Shown: positions 1 through 9,501, counted from the first letter of the stretch. The stretch is DNA of 30,710 nucleotides from Hyphochytrium catenoides (GCA_900088475.1 FLMG01002985.1:1-30710), one strand, 5' to 3'. Notes: generated by a model from the sequence alone, not told the origin. Numbers and translations are program-made.

Positions 1-817
1 GAGAGAGGGAGAGAGAGAGAAAGAGAGAGAGAGAGAACGAGAGAGTGACAGAGACAAGAGAAGGGAAGATAGAGAGAGAGAGAGAGAGAGAGAGCCAAGA
101 GAGAGTGCTAAATAAGGTCGCAGGAGGAGGAAACGGAATAAATGAAGGTTGAGAGAGACATCTCATCTGGATAGACAGAGAAGAAAGAAGACTCTACCTG
201 GCACCGAAAGGAGAGAGAGAGAGGAAAGTGGGAACAAAGAGGGAGAGTTGACACAAGGAACCATCATTCTTCTTCTTGGGGAAGATCCTCTGGTTGTCCC
301 GCCTCTGTCACGATGAGTGTCGCTCTGGTTTGATTGATAGGGTTATGAATGACGGTTGAAGCGTCAATAAAATTTTCTGACAGCAATTGTGGGCGGTGCA
401 TGAAGGATGGAGGTCTTCTCTTCTGACGATGCGGAGAGGAGAGCAAGGCAGCAAGGCTGTAGGAAGAGGGACAGGAGGGATGAGGAGGAGCACAAAGGAT
501 ATAATGCTGCACAAAGGTGACGGCAGAGATAGGAGGAGCAAGGATAGCCAAACGAATGGGACTTTGAACCAGAAGAGAGCAGCGATGGCTTCCGCTCTTC
601 TCTGTCCTATACCCTTCTCGTCCTATTCGCCAGACTCCGTCGTCCTCACTCTCATAAAAGTAGCAGTGATTGTCACGGTCCATCTTGCATCTCCAGATCG
701 GCCTCACAAGCTTTCTTTCCATCCAGAGCACAGCCCTGGATGCCTCAAACAGCGACAAGATAACAAGAACCTTGTGATACTCAGGGAACGGTGTAGAACA
801 AGTCCTTTGCAAACAAG
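1..817. repeat. GA-repeat flank and 5' region of the protease gene
   Basis: The first 260 bases are dominated by GA dinucleotide runs, including near-pure stretches at about 1-50 and 70-95. From 260 to 817 the sequence is mixed and I see no convincing exon. Long open frames exist on both strands here, but they lack recognisable domains. One of them (plus strand, 387-857) runs past the start of the protease in another frame, so it is most likely chance. Confidence 0.6.
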
Positions 818-2788
818 ATGCGCCTCACTCAGCTCCTATACGCTGCTCTACTCGTGACCTTCTCCTCGCATGTGGCTCAAGGTCAGACTTCTTCGGATAA
901 TACTGCTCCTGGCAGGTACATTGTCTACATAGAGAGATCAGCAGAGAAAGCTGGAGGAAGCGGCGTGGGTGGTCCAGCAATTCCTAGGCAGAAAGAGGAG
1001 ACGGTGGACGACTTCATTGAGTCCCAGCCAGAGATTACCAAGGTGCATGATCTCGCCTCTCTCGGCGCCAAAGCTGTGCAGATTGATAACGAGAGCGCGC
1101 TAGCTGCTCTCTCATCCCTCCCTGGTGTTGCCAAGATAGAGAAGGATGTTCCTCGCTATTCAGCAGGCTTTGCACAATTCTCTTCACCTCTTTCCTCTTC
1201 CCTTCCCCACCTACGCGCTTCCTCCCTTCGGAAGCTCCAGGTTTCCTGGACCTATGGCACAAAAATGATAGGGGCAGACGTTACTCCTTTCAACGCGGCT
1301 GCGGCGCCTCCCAGTATACTAAAAGTATGCGTGATGGACTCTGGGGTCCTCAATAACCACCCAGGGCTCGAGGGCGTCCCTCTAACTGGAGGCCCGGAGG
1401 GGTTTGTTGACGAATGCGGCCATGGCACGCACGTCACAGGCACTGTGGCCTCCCGAGGCAAGGGTTTTGGAGTTGCTGACGGCGTTGGTGTGCACTCTGT
1501 CCGAGTCTTAGGCCCCGTTCAACCAGACGGACGTTGTTACTGGTCCTACGCCTCAGACGTAATTGCTGCAGCAGAGCAGTGCAAGACGGGCGCTGGTTCG
1601 TCCAAAGTGATCATCAATATGAGCCTAGGAGGGCCTTCTTACTCTACGGCCGAGGAGGAGGCGTTCCGTCGCCTTTTCAATGAAGGAGTTCTGAGCGTGG
1701 CTTCTGCAATGAACGGTGGCAATACTGACCTATCGTACCCCGCTTCCTATGAACATGTCATCTCTGTGGGAGCTCTTGATAGCACCAAGACCCTCGCATA
1801 CTTCTCGCAGCGCAATGCTCAGGTAGATATTGCTGGCCCGGGAGTGGACGTCTACTCTACATACCTCAACAATCAGTTTACATACATGTCTGGGACTTCT
1901 ATGGCTGCTCCTCATGTGGCTGGAGCTGCTGCCACGGTCTGGAGTTACAATCTTGGCTGGTCCAACGCACAGGTTCGGGATGCGCTTTATAACACTGCTG
2001 AGGATCTGGGCCCCAAAGGAAGAGATGATGGCTATGGTCATGGCCTGGTGAACGTGTGTAAGGCAGCCAAACTGGCAGGCTTTGATCCTACGAATGCAGT
2101 CACGTGTCCTGGAGAAGGTTCACCGCCTGGAGACTGCACTCCGCTGGAAGAGAACACTGATTATCTGGATAACGATATTGGAAACGTTTGGGCTGCTGCA
2201 GCCACGGACTGCTGTGGCGTTTGCGCTGCTACCTCTGGCTGCAAAGCGTTCTCATGGTCTGACTATAACGGGGGTACCTGCTGGCTAAAGAGTGCCAAGG
2301 GAGCTACGGCAATCAAGTGGGGTGTCAGATCGGCGGCGCTGTCCTCTCCGTCCCCAACATGCTCTCCAATCGAGGAGAATCTAGACTACGTGGACCATGA
2401 CATTGGCAATGTGAAGCGGTCGAGGGCGGAGGACTGCTGCGATGCTTGTCAGTCTACGGCGGGCTGCGGAGCATACTCCTGGAGCAACTTTGAAGGAGGC
2501 ACTTGTTGGTTGAAGAGTCAGAAGGGCAGCACGGTCTGGGCTGCCGGAGTCCGCTCGGCCATCCTGTACGCTTGCTCGCCAATCGAAGAGGACGTAGACT
2601 ACGTAGATAATGACATGGGCAACGCGAAACGCGCTAATGCCGAAGATTGCTGCAGTGTATGTCGGTCTACCGCCGGCTGCGGCGCATTCTCTTGGAGCAA
2701 CTTTGAAGGCGGCACATGCTGGATGAAGTCTGGGAAAGGAAACACTATCAGAGCTCCAGGAGTCCGCTCCGCGTCAGTCCTCAAGTAG
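818..2788 (+). CDS. Secreted subtilisin-like serine protease (S8, proteinase K type) with three C-terminal PAN/apple-like domains
   Basis: This is a 656-residue, intronless endopeptidase precursor. Residues 1-22 form a signal peptide ending in VAQG. Residues about 30-115 match the I9 inhibitor propeptide (GRYIVYIE at its start). The S8 catalytic domain follows, with the triad visible as Asp174 in VMDSG, His202 in GHGTHVTG and Ser361 in GTSMAAPHVAG; Asn299 is the likely oxyanion residue. Three tandem modules of about 70 residues begin at Cys440, Cys515 and Cys586. Each has the pattern C-x-P-[LI]-EE, DY-x-D, DCC-x2-C, GC-x-A-[FY]-SW and GGTCW-x-KS, which fits PAN/apple-type modules that bind carbohydrate or protein. 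The protein should be secreted and the PAN modules may target it to a surface or matrix. The ATG at 818 is chosen because the signal peptide starts there. The last two modules are more alike than the first, which suggests recent duplication. Protease identity is very secure; the substrate is unknown. Confidence 0.93.
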   Translation: MRLTQLLYAALLVTFSSHVAQGQTSSDNTAPGRYIVYIERSAEKAGGSGVGGPAIPRQKEETVDDFIESQPEITKVHDLASLGAKAVQIDNESALAALSSLPGVAKIEKDVPRYSAGFAQFSSPLSSSLPHLRASSLRKLQVSWTYGTKMIGADVTPFNAAAAPPSILKVCVMDSGVLNNHPGLEGVPLTGGPEGFVDECGHGTHVTGTVASRGKGFGVADGVGVHSVRVLGPVQPDGRCYWSYASDVIAAAEQCKTGAGSSKVIINMSLGGPSYSTAEEEAFRRLFNEGVLSVASAMNGGNTDLSYPASYEHVISVGALDSTKTLAYFSQRNAQVDIAGPGVDVYSTYLNNQFTYMSGTSMAAPHVAGAAATVWSYNLGWSNAQVRDALYNTAEDLGPKGRDDGYGHGLVNVCKAAKLAGFDPTNAVTCPGEGSPPGDCTPLEENTDYLDNDIGNVWAAAATDCCGVCAATSGCKAFSWSDYNGGTCWLKSAKGATAIKWGVRSAALSSPSPTCSPIEENLDYVDHDIGNVKRSRAEDCCDACQSTAGCGAYSWSNFEGGTCWLKSQKGSTVWAAGVRSAILYACSPIEEDVDYVDNDMGNAKRANAEDCCSVCRSTAGCGAFSWSNFEGGTCWMKSGKGNTIRAPGVRSASVLK

Positions 2789-3488
2789 GCAGACGATTGC
2801 AAGGAAGAAGGTCGCATTTTTTAAAAAGCTCGTAGGTTCGTCAACAATTTGCAACGACATAGCTGAGAGGTAGGCAGTCAGACCGAAGATAAAGTTAAGC
2901 TTAAAAATTTCCTAGGTCAATGCCTAGTGATATGCTACTAGTGATGAAAGAGATCAGAAGAACGACATGATAATAGGCTGTTAAAGGGATCCCACGTGAA
3001 GAGAGAGAGCAGAGCATCGTAGGATGACGAGACGAAGATAAGCATCGTCTCTCGTTGAGAGAAAGCTGTTAGAAGAGAAGGTCTTGAAGTGGTGATACTG
3101 GCACTATGACTCTACTCATCAATCATGGTCCTTGCTCTCCGCTGAGCTCGCAGTAACTTTCCCAAGGACTGACTGACAGCCAATGGCCGACAGAACAGAC
3201 AAAAGAAGAGCGAAGAACAGAGAGAGGACGACGGAGTAAGGAACGATGAGGGAGAATGGCAGCCTGCATAAGAGGGAAAGACTAGAGGACGAACAGCCAA
3301 GTGTCAGTGATGAAGAACCCAAGAGACGTGTGCTGGCGCTTGACAAACACTCTTTCTGCCATGGGAGTGTTTGTCAGTGAGATTCCATGAGGTCCAGGAG
3401 AAAGAAGAGAGGTTCAGAGTGACAATCACTCCTAAAGGGTGCCTCCTACCTCTCTGTCTGAGACCAGCACTCCTCTGCGTCATGAAGC
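2789..3488. other. Spacer between protease and AAA ATPase genes
   Basis: No supported gene. The stretch at 2990-3080 is purine-rich. Open frames at 3112-3346 on the minus strand are serine- and leucine-rich with no domain and look like products of the reversed GA-rich sequence. Confidence 0.4.
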
Positions 3489-3719
3489 ATGACCTACAAG
3501 TACAAGCTTCAAATTCTTCCCGGTGGCAATGTGGCAAAGGTCCGCTCATGCACCTTGTCCTTTGAGAAGAACAGTGATGTAGATGCTGTGGTATGGAAAA
3601 AACTTAGACGACAACAAGGCATAGTGGACAGGTTGCTCAATCCTTGCAGCTCCCAAGTTCTCACTATTCTGCCATTGCCGTGCTCCTACTCAGTCCAAAC
3701 GAACCGAAAGAGGAACTAA
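3489..3719 (+). CDS. Possible small hypothetical protein or upstream exon
   Basis: This is a 76-codon open frame beginning MTYKYKLQ. The first 50 residues or so (charged, with alternating beta-like pattern and the segment WKKLRRQQG) look more protein-like than random, but the C-terminal third does not. A possible splice donor lies near 3630 after the codons for IVD. It sits 68 bases before the AAA ATPase start and could be an upstream exon, a separate small gene or chance. No family is recognised. Confidence 0.2.
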   Translation: MTYKYKLQILPGGNVAKVRSCTLSFEKNSDVDAVVWKKLRRQQGIVDRLLNPCSSQVLTILPLPCSYSVQTNRKRN

Positions 3720-3787
3720 GGGACGAAGAGAGTAGCGGAGTTGGTGCAGGGTGTTGAGGCAGCAGTGATTCGGGAAAGACAACAGAA

Positions 3788-4813
3788 ATGACAGCATGGT
3801 GGCAAGCCCTCATCTCCACTCTACTACTAGGCAGCATGCTGCCTCTTCTGCTCCTTTTCCTTCTAAGGCCCGCTGGATACAAGCTCTTCCTACTTGCCGA
3901 TAGCAAGAAAGTGCAGACGTTCTTCAACAACCTCAAATCTGTAAAGCACCTAAGCTCGGTGACAAGCTATAGCCAGGGCGAGATCCTTCCTCAAGGGCTT
4001 ATCCTAGGTGGAACTTTCCTTGCCTACGCTCATGGAAGCGAAGGTTCGTCGTCCTACTCTCGTCCCTGGGATTCAGAAAGTAGAGGAAAGATCTATGTTC
4101 TCTGTACGGAGAAGTGTATGCAGGAGGTGCTACTGAAGGAAAAGCCGCTTGATAGGCCTCCCGCCGAAGGCAGCACGAAGGCGACAGAGATTTGTCTCAT
4201 AGAAAGATACGGCTCGTACTCTTACCTCTACTATGCAACGCGGTCTATTACCCTGGATGACAGTCTTTCTCCCCGACCAGATCAACAAGCGATTGTCGAG
4301 ACGATGGTAGAGCAGTACAAAAGGAAGTACCATGCTTCTGCCTTTGTCTCTGGAGCGACAGGTACGGGCAAGACGACGTTAGGACTCTTCCTCGCTAAAG
4401 CTCTGGAAGGCAGTCTCTGTACTACGTTTGACCCTTCGGCTCCTGGAGACTCATTGCAGAAGGTAGTCCATACTGCAAAACCGGACAAGGGGACTCCTCT
4501 CATTATAGTTCTAGACGAGGTAGACATTCTCCTGCACAAAGTGCACAATCGCGAAGTGGGCATGCATAAGGACATTCCTATCTCTGTCTTTGACAAGCGC
4601 ACCTTCAACAAGTTCTTCGATGATCTCTTCCTCTTCCCCCACACGATTATCCTGATGACATCTAACGTGTCAAAGGACGTCATCGACAGCTGGGATAAGT
4701 CCTATCTTCGTCAAGGCCGAGTGGACATTTGCAGCTCTCTAATCGTGCCAGAAAGCAAGGACGAGGGCAAGAGGAGCCAAGCCGCCAAGGTACAAGCAGC
4801 CGCTGCTTTCTGA
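3788..4813 (+). CDS. Membrane-anchored AAA ATPase, BCS1-like
   Basis: This is a 341-residue, intronless ATPase. Residues about 8-28 form a hydrophobic membrane anchor (a leucine-rich run just after MTAWWQ), followed by a roughly 140-residue region that I do not recognise. The AAA core is clear: Walker A GATGTGKTT at 189-197 with Lys195, Walker B LIIVLDEVD with Asp243 and Glu244, sensor-1 Asn293 in MTSN, and the arginine-finger segment LRQGRVD with Arg308 and Arg311. The N-terminal anchor plus the RQGRVD ending recall BCS1, the mitochondrial inner-membrane AAA translocase that inserts the Rieske protein. However, the full BCS1 N-domain is not evident and the protein stops soon after the small AAA subdomain should begin. 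It could therefore be a shortened or diverged BCS1-like protein. The ATG at 3788 is the first in frame after a stop upstream. ATPase fold is secure; role and compartment are inferred. Confidence 0.85.
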   Translation: MTAWWQALISTLLLGSMLPLLLLFLLRPAGYKLFLLADSKKVQTFFNNLKSVKHLSSVTSYSQGEILPQGLILGGTFLAYAHGSEGSSSYSRPWDSESRGKIYVLCTEKCMQEVLLKEKPLDRPPAEGSTKATEICLIERYGSYSYLYYATRSITLDDSLSPRPDQQAIVETMVEQYKRKYHASAFVSGATGTGKTTLGLFLAKALEGSLCTTFDPSAPGDSLQKVVHTAKPDKGTPLIIVLDEVDILLHKVHNREVGMHKDIPISVFDKRTFNKFFDDLFLFPHTIILMTSNVSKDVIDSWDKSYLRQGRVDICSSLIVPESKDEGKRSQAAKVQAAAAF

Positions 4814-5233
4814 GTGACGCAAGCTGCTATATGGCCTGCGTCTAGAGATCAGCTACCTATCGGCGGTAGCGGACGCTTCAAGGTACTAGTGACAATCTTC
4901 GTGGGGCAAATGCATTGCATACCCGGCACAAGATCAAAGGGAGCCAGGAGGAGAGACATGTGAAGAGAAGAAGCGTGAGGTTGTCGCTCTGAACGGTGCG
5001 GCGGAGGGTACGGTTCCTTTTTTTTGCTCTATAACGAGAAAATATAGAATAAACAGTTCCTAGAGAAGGATGCGGTAACCTATATCTTCAGTACATAGGC
5101 TAGATGTCGACTGTACAGGAGAAAAAAGCGGAAGAAAAAGGAGATCAGGCTTAAGTCCCAACCCTACAAACTGAGTCCAGGCAGATAAACTAGTTCTATG
5201 GTGCGTTTGCACGTACTTGCGGACCTCCATGAG
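4814..5233. other. Spacer downstream of the AAA ATPase gene
   Basis: No supported gene. On the minus strand this is where the C-lobe of the kinase fragment at 5234-5443 should lie. Reading it, I find no HRD or DFG motif, only a short open stretch that continues after a stop. Confidence 0.4.
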
Positions 5234-5443
5234 CTAACTCCTACATAAAGGACATTCGTACAAGGAAGCCAGCTCCATAAGCTCCGAGAAGAGCAAAAGG
5301 CGCCGTCCCACGCTAGCACCAATGAGCCTGAGGATGTTGGGATGCTTCACCCGTGGCCAAGTCTCAAACTCGTCTTCTGCGAGAGCCTGCTTCAGAGCTC
5401 TGGAAGGCAACACGCCTGCATATCGATACTTCTTCACTGCCAC
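5234..5443 (-). pseudogene. Orphan protein kinase N-lobe fragment (TKL-like)
   Basis: On the minus strand, a likely splice acceptor (CTTTAG) at 5444 is followed by an open stretch that reads VAVKKYRYAG and later EDEFETWPRVKHPNILRLIG. That is the kinase beta-3 lysine motif, the alpha-C helix with its glutamate, and the HPNIL-x-LIGA strand typical of tyrosine-kinase-like and Raf-like kinases, continuing through FSELMELASLYE at the hinge. The glycine-rich loop is not found upstream and no HRD, DFG or APE motif is found downstream. The frame meets a TAG stop after CRS, and the same frame reopens afterwards (LMEVRKYVQTH) without kinase motifs. The simplest reading is a decayed gene copy or a lone exon. 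An intact kinase whose other exons have diverged beyond recognition is less likely. Confidence 0.55.
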
Positions 5444-6749
5444 CTAAAGAGCCAAATGTAGCACCAAGCTATTAGTTAAGCTATGGGATGGACAAGAGAC
5501 CAGTGAAGCGCCTACGCTCAGGTGACCAATGACAACCAAGACCAAGAGACGATGAGGAATGGACCAAGCCGAGCATTGTCCTTGTAAAAGCGAGGCCACT
5601 CCAGCTGATCTTCTTTATAGAATAGAAACATAGTTCTACAAATACTACTGTTTCACCTTCACAGTGATAAAACAGTACTTGTAAACCAATAGAACTATCT
5701 AATGTTTCATTTGTGGCCAATAATGGCACATGCAGCACATGCATCAGTTGAGCATGCTCTAGGTTTATATAATATCAGTGTACCACAACCTTCAAGGAGA
5801 AGGGCCGAGCCATCATGGGATTCATGGCATCATCGCCTCCTTGAGCGCACATTCGGAAGAGTTCCATGACGTCATAGATTCGGAAGGTCGTACTCGTAAT
5901 GAGGGCGCACGGACTTGAGCGCTCGCATGCGATCCAAAAATGACAAAGGAGCTGAGGAAAAGGATGTACAAGTACAACGCTTATTAGACTGATAGATACC
6001 TGGTTCCACTGAGTTCTAGTTCTATGCACAAGGACTGCTGGCTAATATTACTCTTATTGCAAGATGAAAAAATAGGTCGAGCGATCGAAAATATCGATCA
6101 GGCTCACTTCATGTCCGTTGCACTCTCTATCTGGTCTACCTGGAAGTTTAGGGGGAGATAATTGAGAAAAGGCAGAGGGGACAGAGAAGAAAGAACACGT
6201 TAAAATAAGATGGCACTACTGGTTCTACTGTTGAAGGGAAAGGATAAAGATGTCTTGCTTTCTGGCATCCTTCTCGTAGCGGACGCACAGCTCGATGAGT
6301 CATCATCATGTCATCATCATGTCTGAGCTACACTAGAATGAGAAGGAACGACGGCATTTCTTTCCCTTCCGCTTATGAAAATTCTTGTTGTCTGAGTTTT
6401 CGTGGTACAAAAATGTGGTTGGAGGAGTCTTTTGCGGGTGCAGCAATAGCTGAGATTTGAAGATCCAGACTTCAGATGGCGCAGAGCAAAGGGTCTATTA
6501 GAGGGAAGATCATTTTAGAAATTTGTCGAACGCAGCTGCCAGTCAACCGATACATGCTGGCAGTCCACCGCTCAATTTTAGCTAAACTTGAACAGGAGAC
6601 GCGGCTACTTTTCCTCTGAGAGCAGTCTTCTTGGCAATAGAGCCAGCGCCATCCCTCCACCGCGCCAAGTCTCCCCGGAAGATTGCCTTTGTTGACAACT
6701 GTGAGACGTGCAACGACTCCTATCTTACAAACTAGCACCTAGCCCAACA
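5444..6749. other. Intergenic region, possibly holding more remnants of the kinase gene
   Basis: No complete gene is seen. On the minus strand, about 5790-5940 holds two open segments in different frames (DRMRALKSVRPHYEYDLP, then IYDVMELFRMCAQGGDDA), the second ending at a possible GT donor. They are protein-like but carry no kinase motif. Because they are in different frames with no splice pair between them, they may be frameshifted relics. The part from 6030 to 6700 shows nothing I can support apart from a small CATCATCATGT direct duplication near 6300-6325. Confidence 0.35.
5625..5708. repeat. Imperfect inverted repeat (fold-back sequence)
   Basis: The left arm contains GAAACAT, AGTTCT, TACAAATAC and TGTTT in that order. 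The right arm contains their reverse complements in reverse order: AAACA, GTACTTGTA, AGAACT and ATGTTTC. Small insertions interrupt the pairing. The whole would fold as one long imperfect hairpin of about 84 bases. It lies on the upstream side of the kinase fragment and may be a miniature inverted-repeat element or a hairpin RNA source. I saw no clear target-site duplication. Confidence 0.5.
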
Positions 6750-8706
6750 ATGAGCATAATAGACTCATTCGAGCAATACGGAAGCAGAGAGCTCGTAGCC
6801 TTTATACCCTGCCCATTCCCCTATGTTGGTACGTCTAGTGCGGTGTCCGGGCTGTCTCTCATTTGCAGTGCTGCAGACTCAAATAAGTCTCTTCTCCTCT
6901 TCTCGTCGTTAATCCCTTCGTCGGTTCTCTTGCCTGTTTCTCATGCCTCAAAGCGACTTCTAGTAGCGCAGCCATCTATTCACTAAATGCTTGTGCTACC
7001 AGGGTCTGAATGTCATCAAACATACTCTGAGGTTGTCGGGGCAGCCTATGCGACAGTCGGTGCGGTGTCCATTGTCACAGGGCTTGTGGGCGCTGTTCTC
7101 ATATTAGTCCGCGCGCCTGACCTCTGGAACAGAGGCTCCAGCATCCAAAAAGCATGCTTTCCTTTCCTATTCCTTGGCTTTGTGGGGTTTATCCTCAAGG
7201 GAACGGACTTTGGGGGATACGGGGGAGCCCTGCCTCTGGTGGTTTTTACCGTCTCCTCAGCTGCAACGCCATGTGCGCTCTTCAGTATCTGGTGAGCAGG
7301 AGAAGACTATCTCCTCAGGCAATCTCCAGAGTACCACGTTGGAGCGCTCTGTATTCTTCTATGTTTCCTATACTCTTACCCTTCTTCCTTCGGATATCGC
7401 ATGTTCATCCCTGATTGCAGTTCGTTCTCTCTTCAATTTGTCGGCGCTTCCCTCCTAACGCTTGACTTTCGCTGTCCTCACTGTCTCATCATCTCCCTCT
7501 TTGGCTCCGTCTCCGTTCACCCAGCTTCGTGGTTGCCATCATGTGGGGCTCACTGCTGCAGACATATAGCCATCAGAAGATCACTTTCACTGCCATACGC
7601 CTCTTCGGCGTGGTGCTTATCGCCCTCACGTGGTGTATCTGCATTCCTCTGGGCTGGGAAATGGGTGCTGAGCCGGCTGGGAAGAGAGACCTTAGTGGTT
7701 TTGTCCTAGGCCAACGACTAGTTCTCTCAGGTACGCTAGTATATTACTTCCGGTTCCACAAGCTGCGCTCCTTAGTAGCAAATCTGACCTCCTGCTCACC
7801 CACTGAATACCTTTTCTTTTCTCGACCATGGCTCTCTTTGGTCTTGGACTTCTCCATACTCTTCTGTCATCCGCGTCACAGTCCCAAAACTTTTGCTGAA
7901 CGCTCTCTCGCTCAACAGTGATCGGCACCATTGGATTAGTGTACTTTGTCTACACTGGAGCCGTGTTGCATCGCCGTCTGATGGAGTCTTTCAATGAGTC
8001 TACCCAGGCGCTTGGAGCCATGGACCCAGAGAATATGCACAGCATAGAGCTGGACTATCTTCAGCCAAGAAAACCCTCCGCAACGCCCTTGCAAGATGTC
8101 CAAAGGAGGAACAAGTGCTCTTGGTGTTCATGTTCCCTTCTCATCAGCACATGGCAACGCCTTCCACGCATCACAAGGTTTCTGATATTTTTCTGCATTC
8201 CAGCTTTCCTTGTCCTCCTCTCTCTCTATTATATGGCCTACTGCGTGATGGAAAATGGGTTCTTGTTGGCTTGGCAAGAGTACAGCATCTGCCGGTTCAG
8301 AGCAGGGGAAGATGAAGCGAAGGCGAGTGAGTGTCCTACGAGACTAGACCTGGTAGAGTTTTCTATGGCACAATGTATTCTGTTGTCTCTTGCGCTGGCA
8401 GCATTTTGGCGACTGCCAAGCCAGAGCTCCCCAGAGCGAGATTTCGGGTATGGAGGAGAGAAAATTGCCGATGACGAGGAGTCGCGAGGAGGAGAGGCTT
8501 TGACAGAGAGAATGGTATCGAAAGGCTCTATCTTTTCAAGCAGTTTGCAGAAGGAGTTTGAGAGCAAGTACAACTCCACCAGACAGAGCTACATTGAGGA
8601 GTGCACACCTCGTGACTCCTGGTTATCTTCTGACTCTTCATCAAGCTTTGAGTCAGAAAGTATGGAAGGAACAGTGGTCTGGCAGAGGCAGAGCGGGCCA
8701 GTCTGA
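6750..8706 (+). CDS. 7TM family member A: seven-transmembrane receptor-like protein, four exons
   Basis: Exons are 6750-6828, 7003-7291, 7525-7730 and 7919-8706, with introns in phases 1, 2 and 1. They join to 1362 bases and encode 453 residues. An in-frame ATG at 6708 is an alternative start. I do not recognise the family. Hydrophobic segments lie at about 39-62, 79-91, 105-134, 147-166, 188-208, 277-299 and 336-355, giving seven passes. The N-terminus is short, with IPCPFPYVG just before TM1. A loop of roughly 65 residues joins TM5 and TM6, and it ends in LPRITRF. Before TM7, Trp310-Gln311, Tyr313, Cys316 and Cys330-Pro331 are conserved in all three paralogues, so the two cysteines may form a disulfide. 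The last 100 residues are hydrophilic and rich in Ser and Glu, with SWLSSDSS around Trp426. This architecture fits a GPCR-like receptor, but no known GPCR signature is present and no ligand can be inferred. Confidence 0.85.
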
Positions 8707-9121
8707 GTGGGAAGTCGTTTTTAAGGCGCTTAAGAAGGAGAAGATATATACTGGGAGGCAAACCATGAGGTATGCCAAACAGGGCCGGAGACCATGTATA
8801 CTAGTCATAAAGCTTAAGGGTTTTGAAGCCTTCGAACCTTTGCAGAGGTCCGGAGAGAAAACCATCAGCATATTTTACTCATATACTTCTGCCTCAGTCA
8901 TCCTCTTCTGTCCCCCGGTGGAATGCTTGACAAGGGCAGTGAATCTTCTACTCCAGTGAGCAAAGTTACCACGTCCCGCTGGTTCGTTTCGCGGGCAATG
9001 GCACGCTTCTTGTCACCTCGATCGTCCCCCATACTTCAAAGCCTATACTAGTCTTAAAAGCAAAATGGAGAGGTTCTTTTTGCGTATAGTACATTTGCTT
9101 TGAACATCACCATTCAGAAGC
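8707..9121. other. Spacer after 7TM gene A
   Basis: No gene supported. Several overlapping open frames exist just past the stop, but none has domain content or matching splice signals. Confidence 0.35.
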
Positions 9122-9501
9122 ATGAAGCTAAAGGTGCAGACCATACGCCTTATGGTGCATCTATGCAACGCTTTGCAGGGCTTGGCGGTTGATCTGAAAG
9201 AGCTCCACCAACATCCTGCGGCGGTTGCGGCGGTCACAGATCTTCTACTCTTCTCTACTCCTGTAGTTTGTCACTTTTCTCTCTAGAGGGATTCGGCCAG
9301 TGACCACACACAACGCAGGGCATCTTTGGGACATCTTTGCGCAAGGGACAAAGGAGCTTTGGACCTCACCGATGTGCGCTGTCGGCTCGGCCTGGTACTA
9401 GTAGTTCTAATCAGTGGCGGCTAGCAACATTCGAAGAGGTCACTTGGGAGAACAAAAAGGCTGTATGGCAACAGATGAGAAGTAGGTCGCTCTACCGTTA
9501 G
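9122..9501 (+). CDS. Candidate two-exon small protein, unknown function
   Basis: This model is built by hand. Exon 1 (9122-9232) starts at an ATG and reads MKLKVQTIRLMVHLCNALQG and on to PAAVAA, helical and leucine-rich. It ends in phase 0 at a GTCACA donor. Exon 2 (9319-9501) follows an 86-base intron with a pyrimidine-rich stretch and a CGCAG acceptor, and runs to a TAG, ending with EEVTWENKKAVWQQMRSRS. The two join in frame to 97 residues. The composition of both parts is unlike the repeat-driven open frames nearby. The donor is weak and alternative frames in exon 2 are also open, so the model could be wrong. No family is recognised, and the protein has no signal peptide or membrane segment. 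Confidence 0.3.

Noticed and set aside
264-812. Minus-strand 182-codon open frame before the protease
   Set aside because: No domain, odd composition, and it overlaps the likely promoter and leader of a confident gene on the other strand.
5867-5874. Full palindromic TGACGTCA site
   Set aside because: A single 8-base site inside a possible coding relic; expected by chance and not tied to a promoter.
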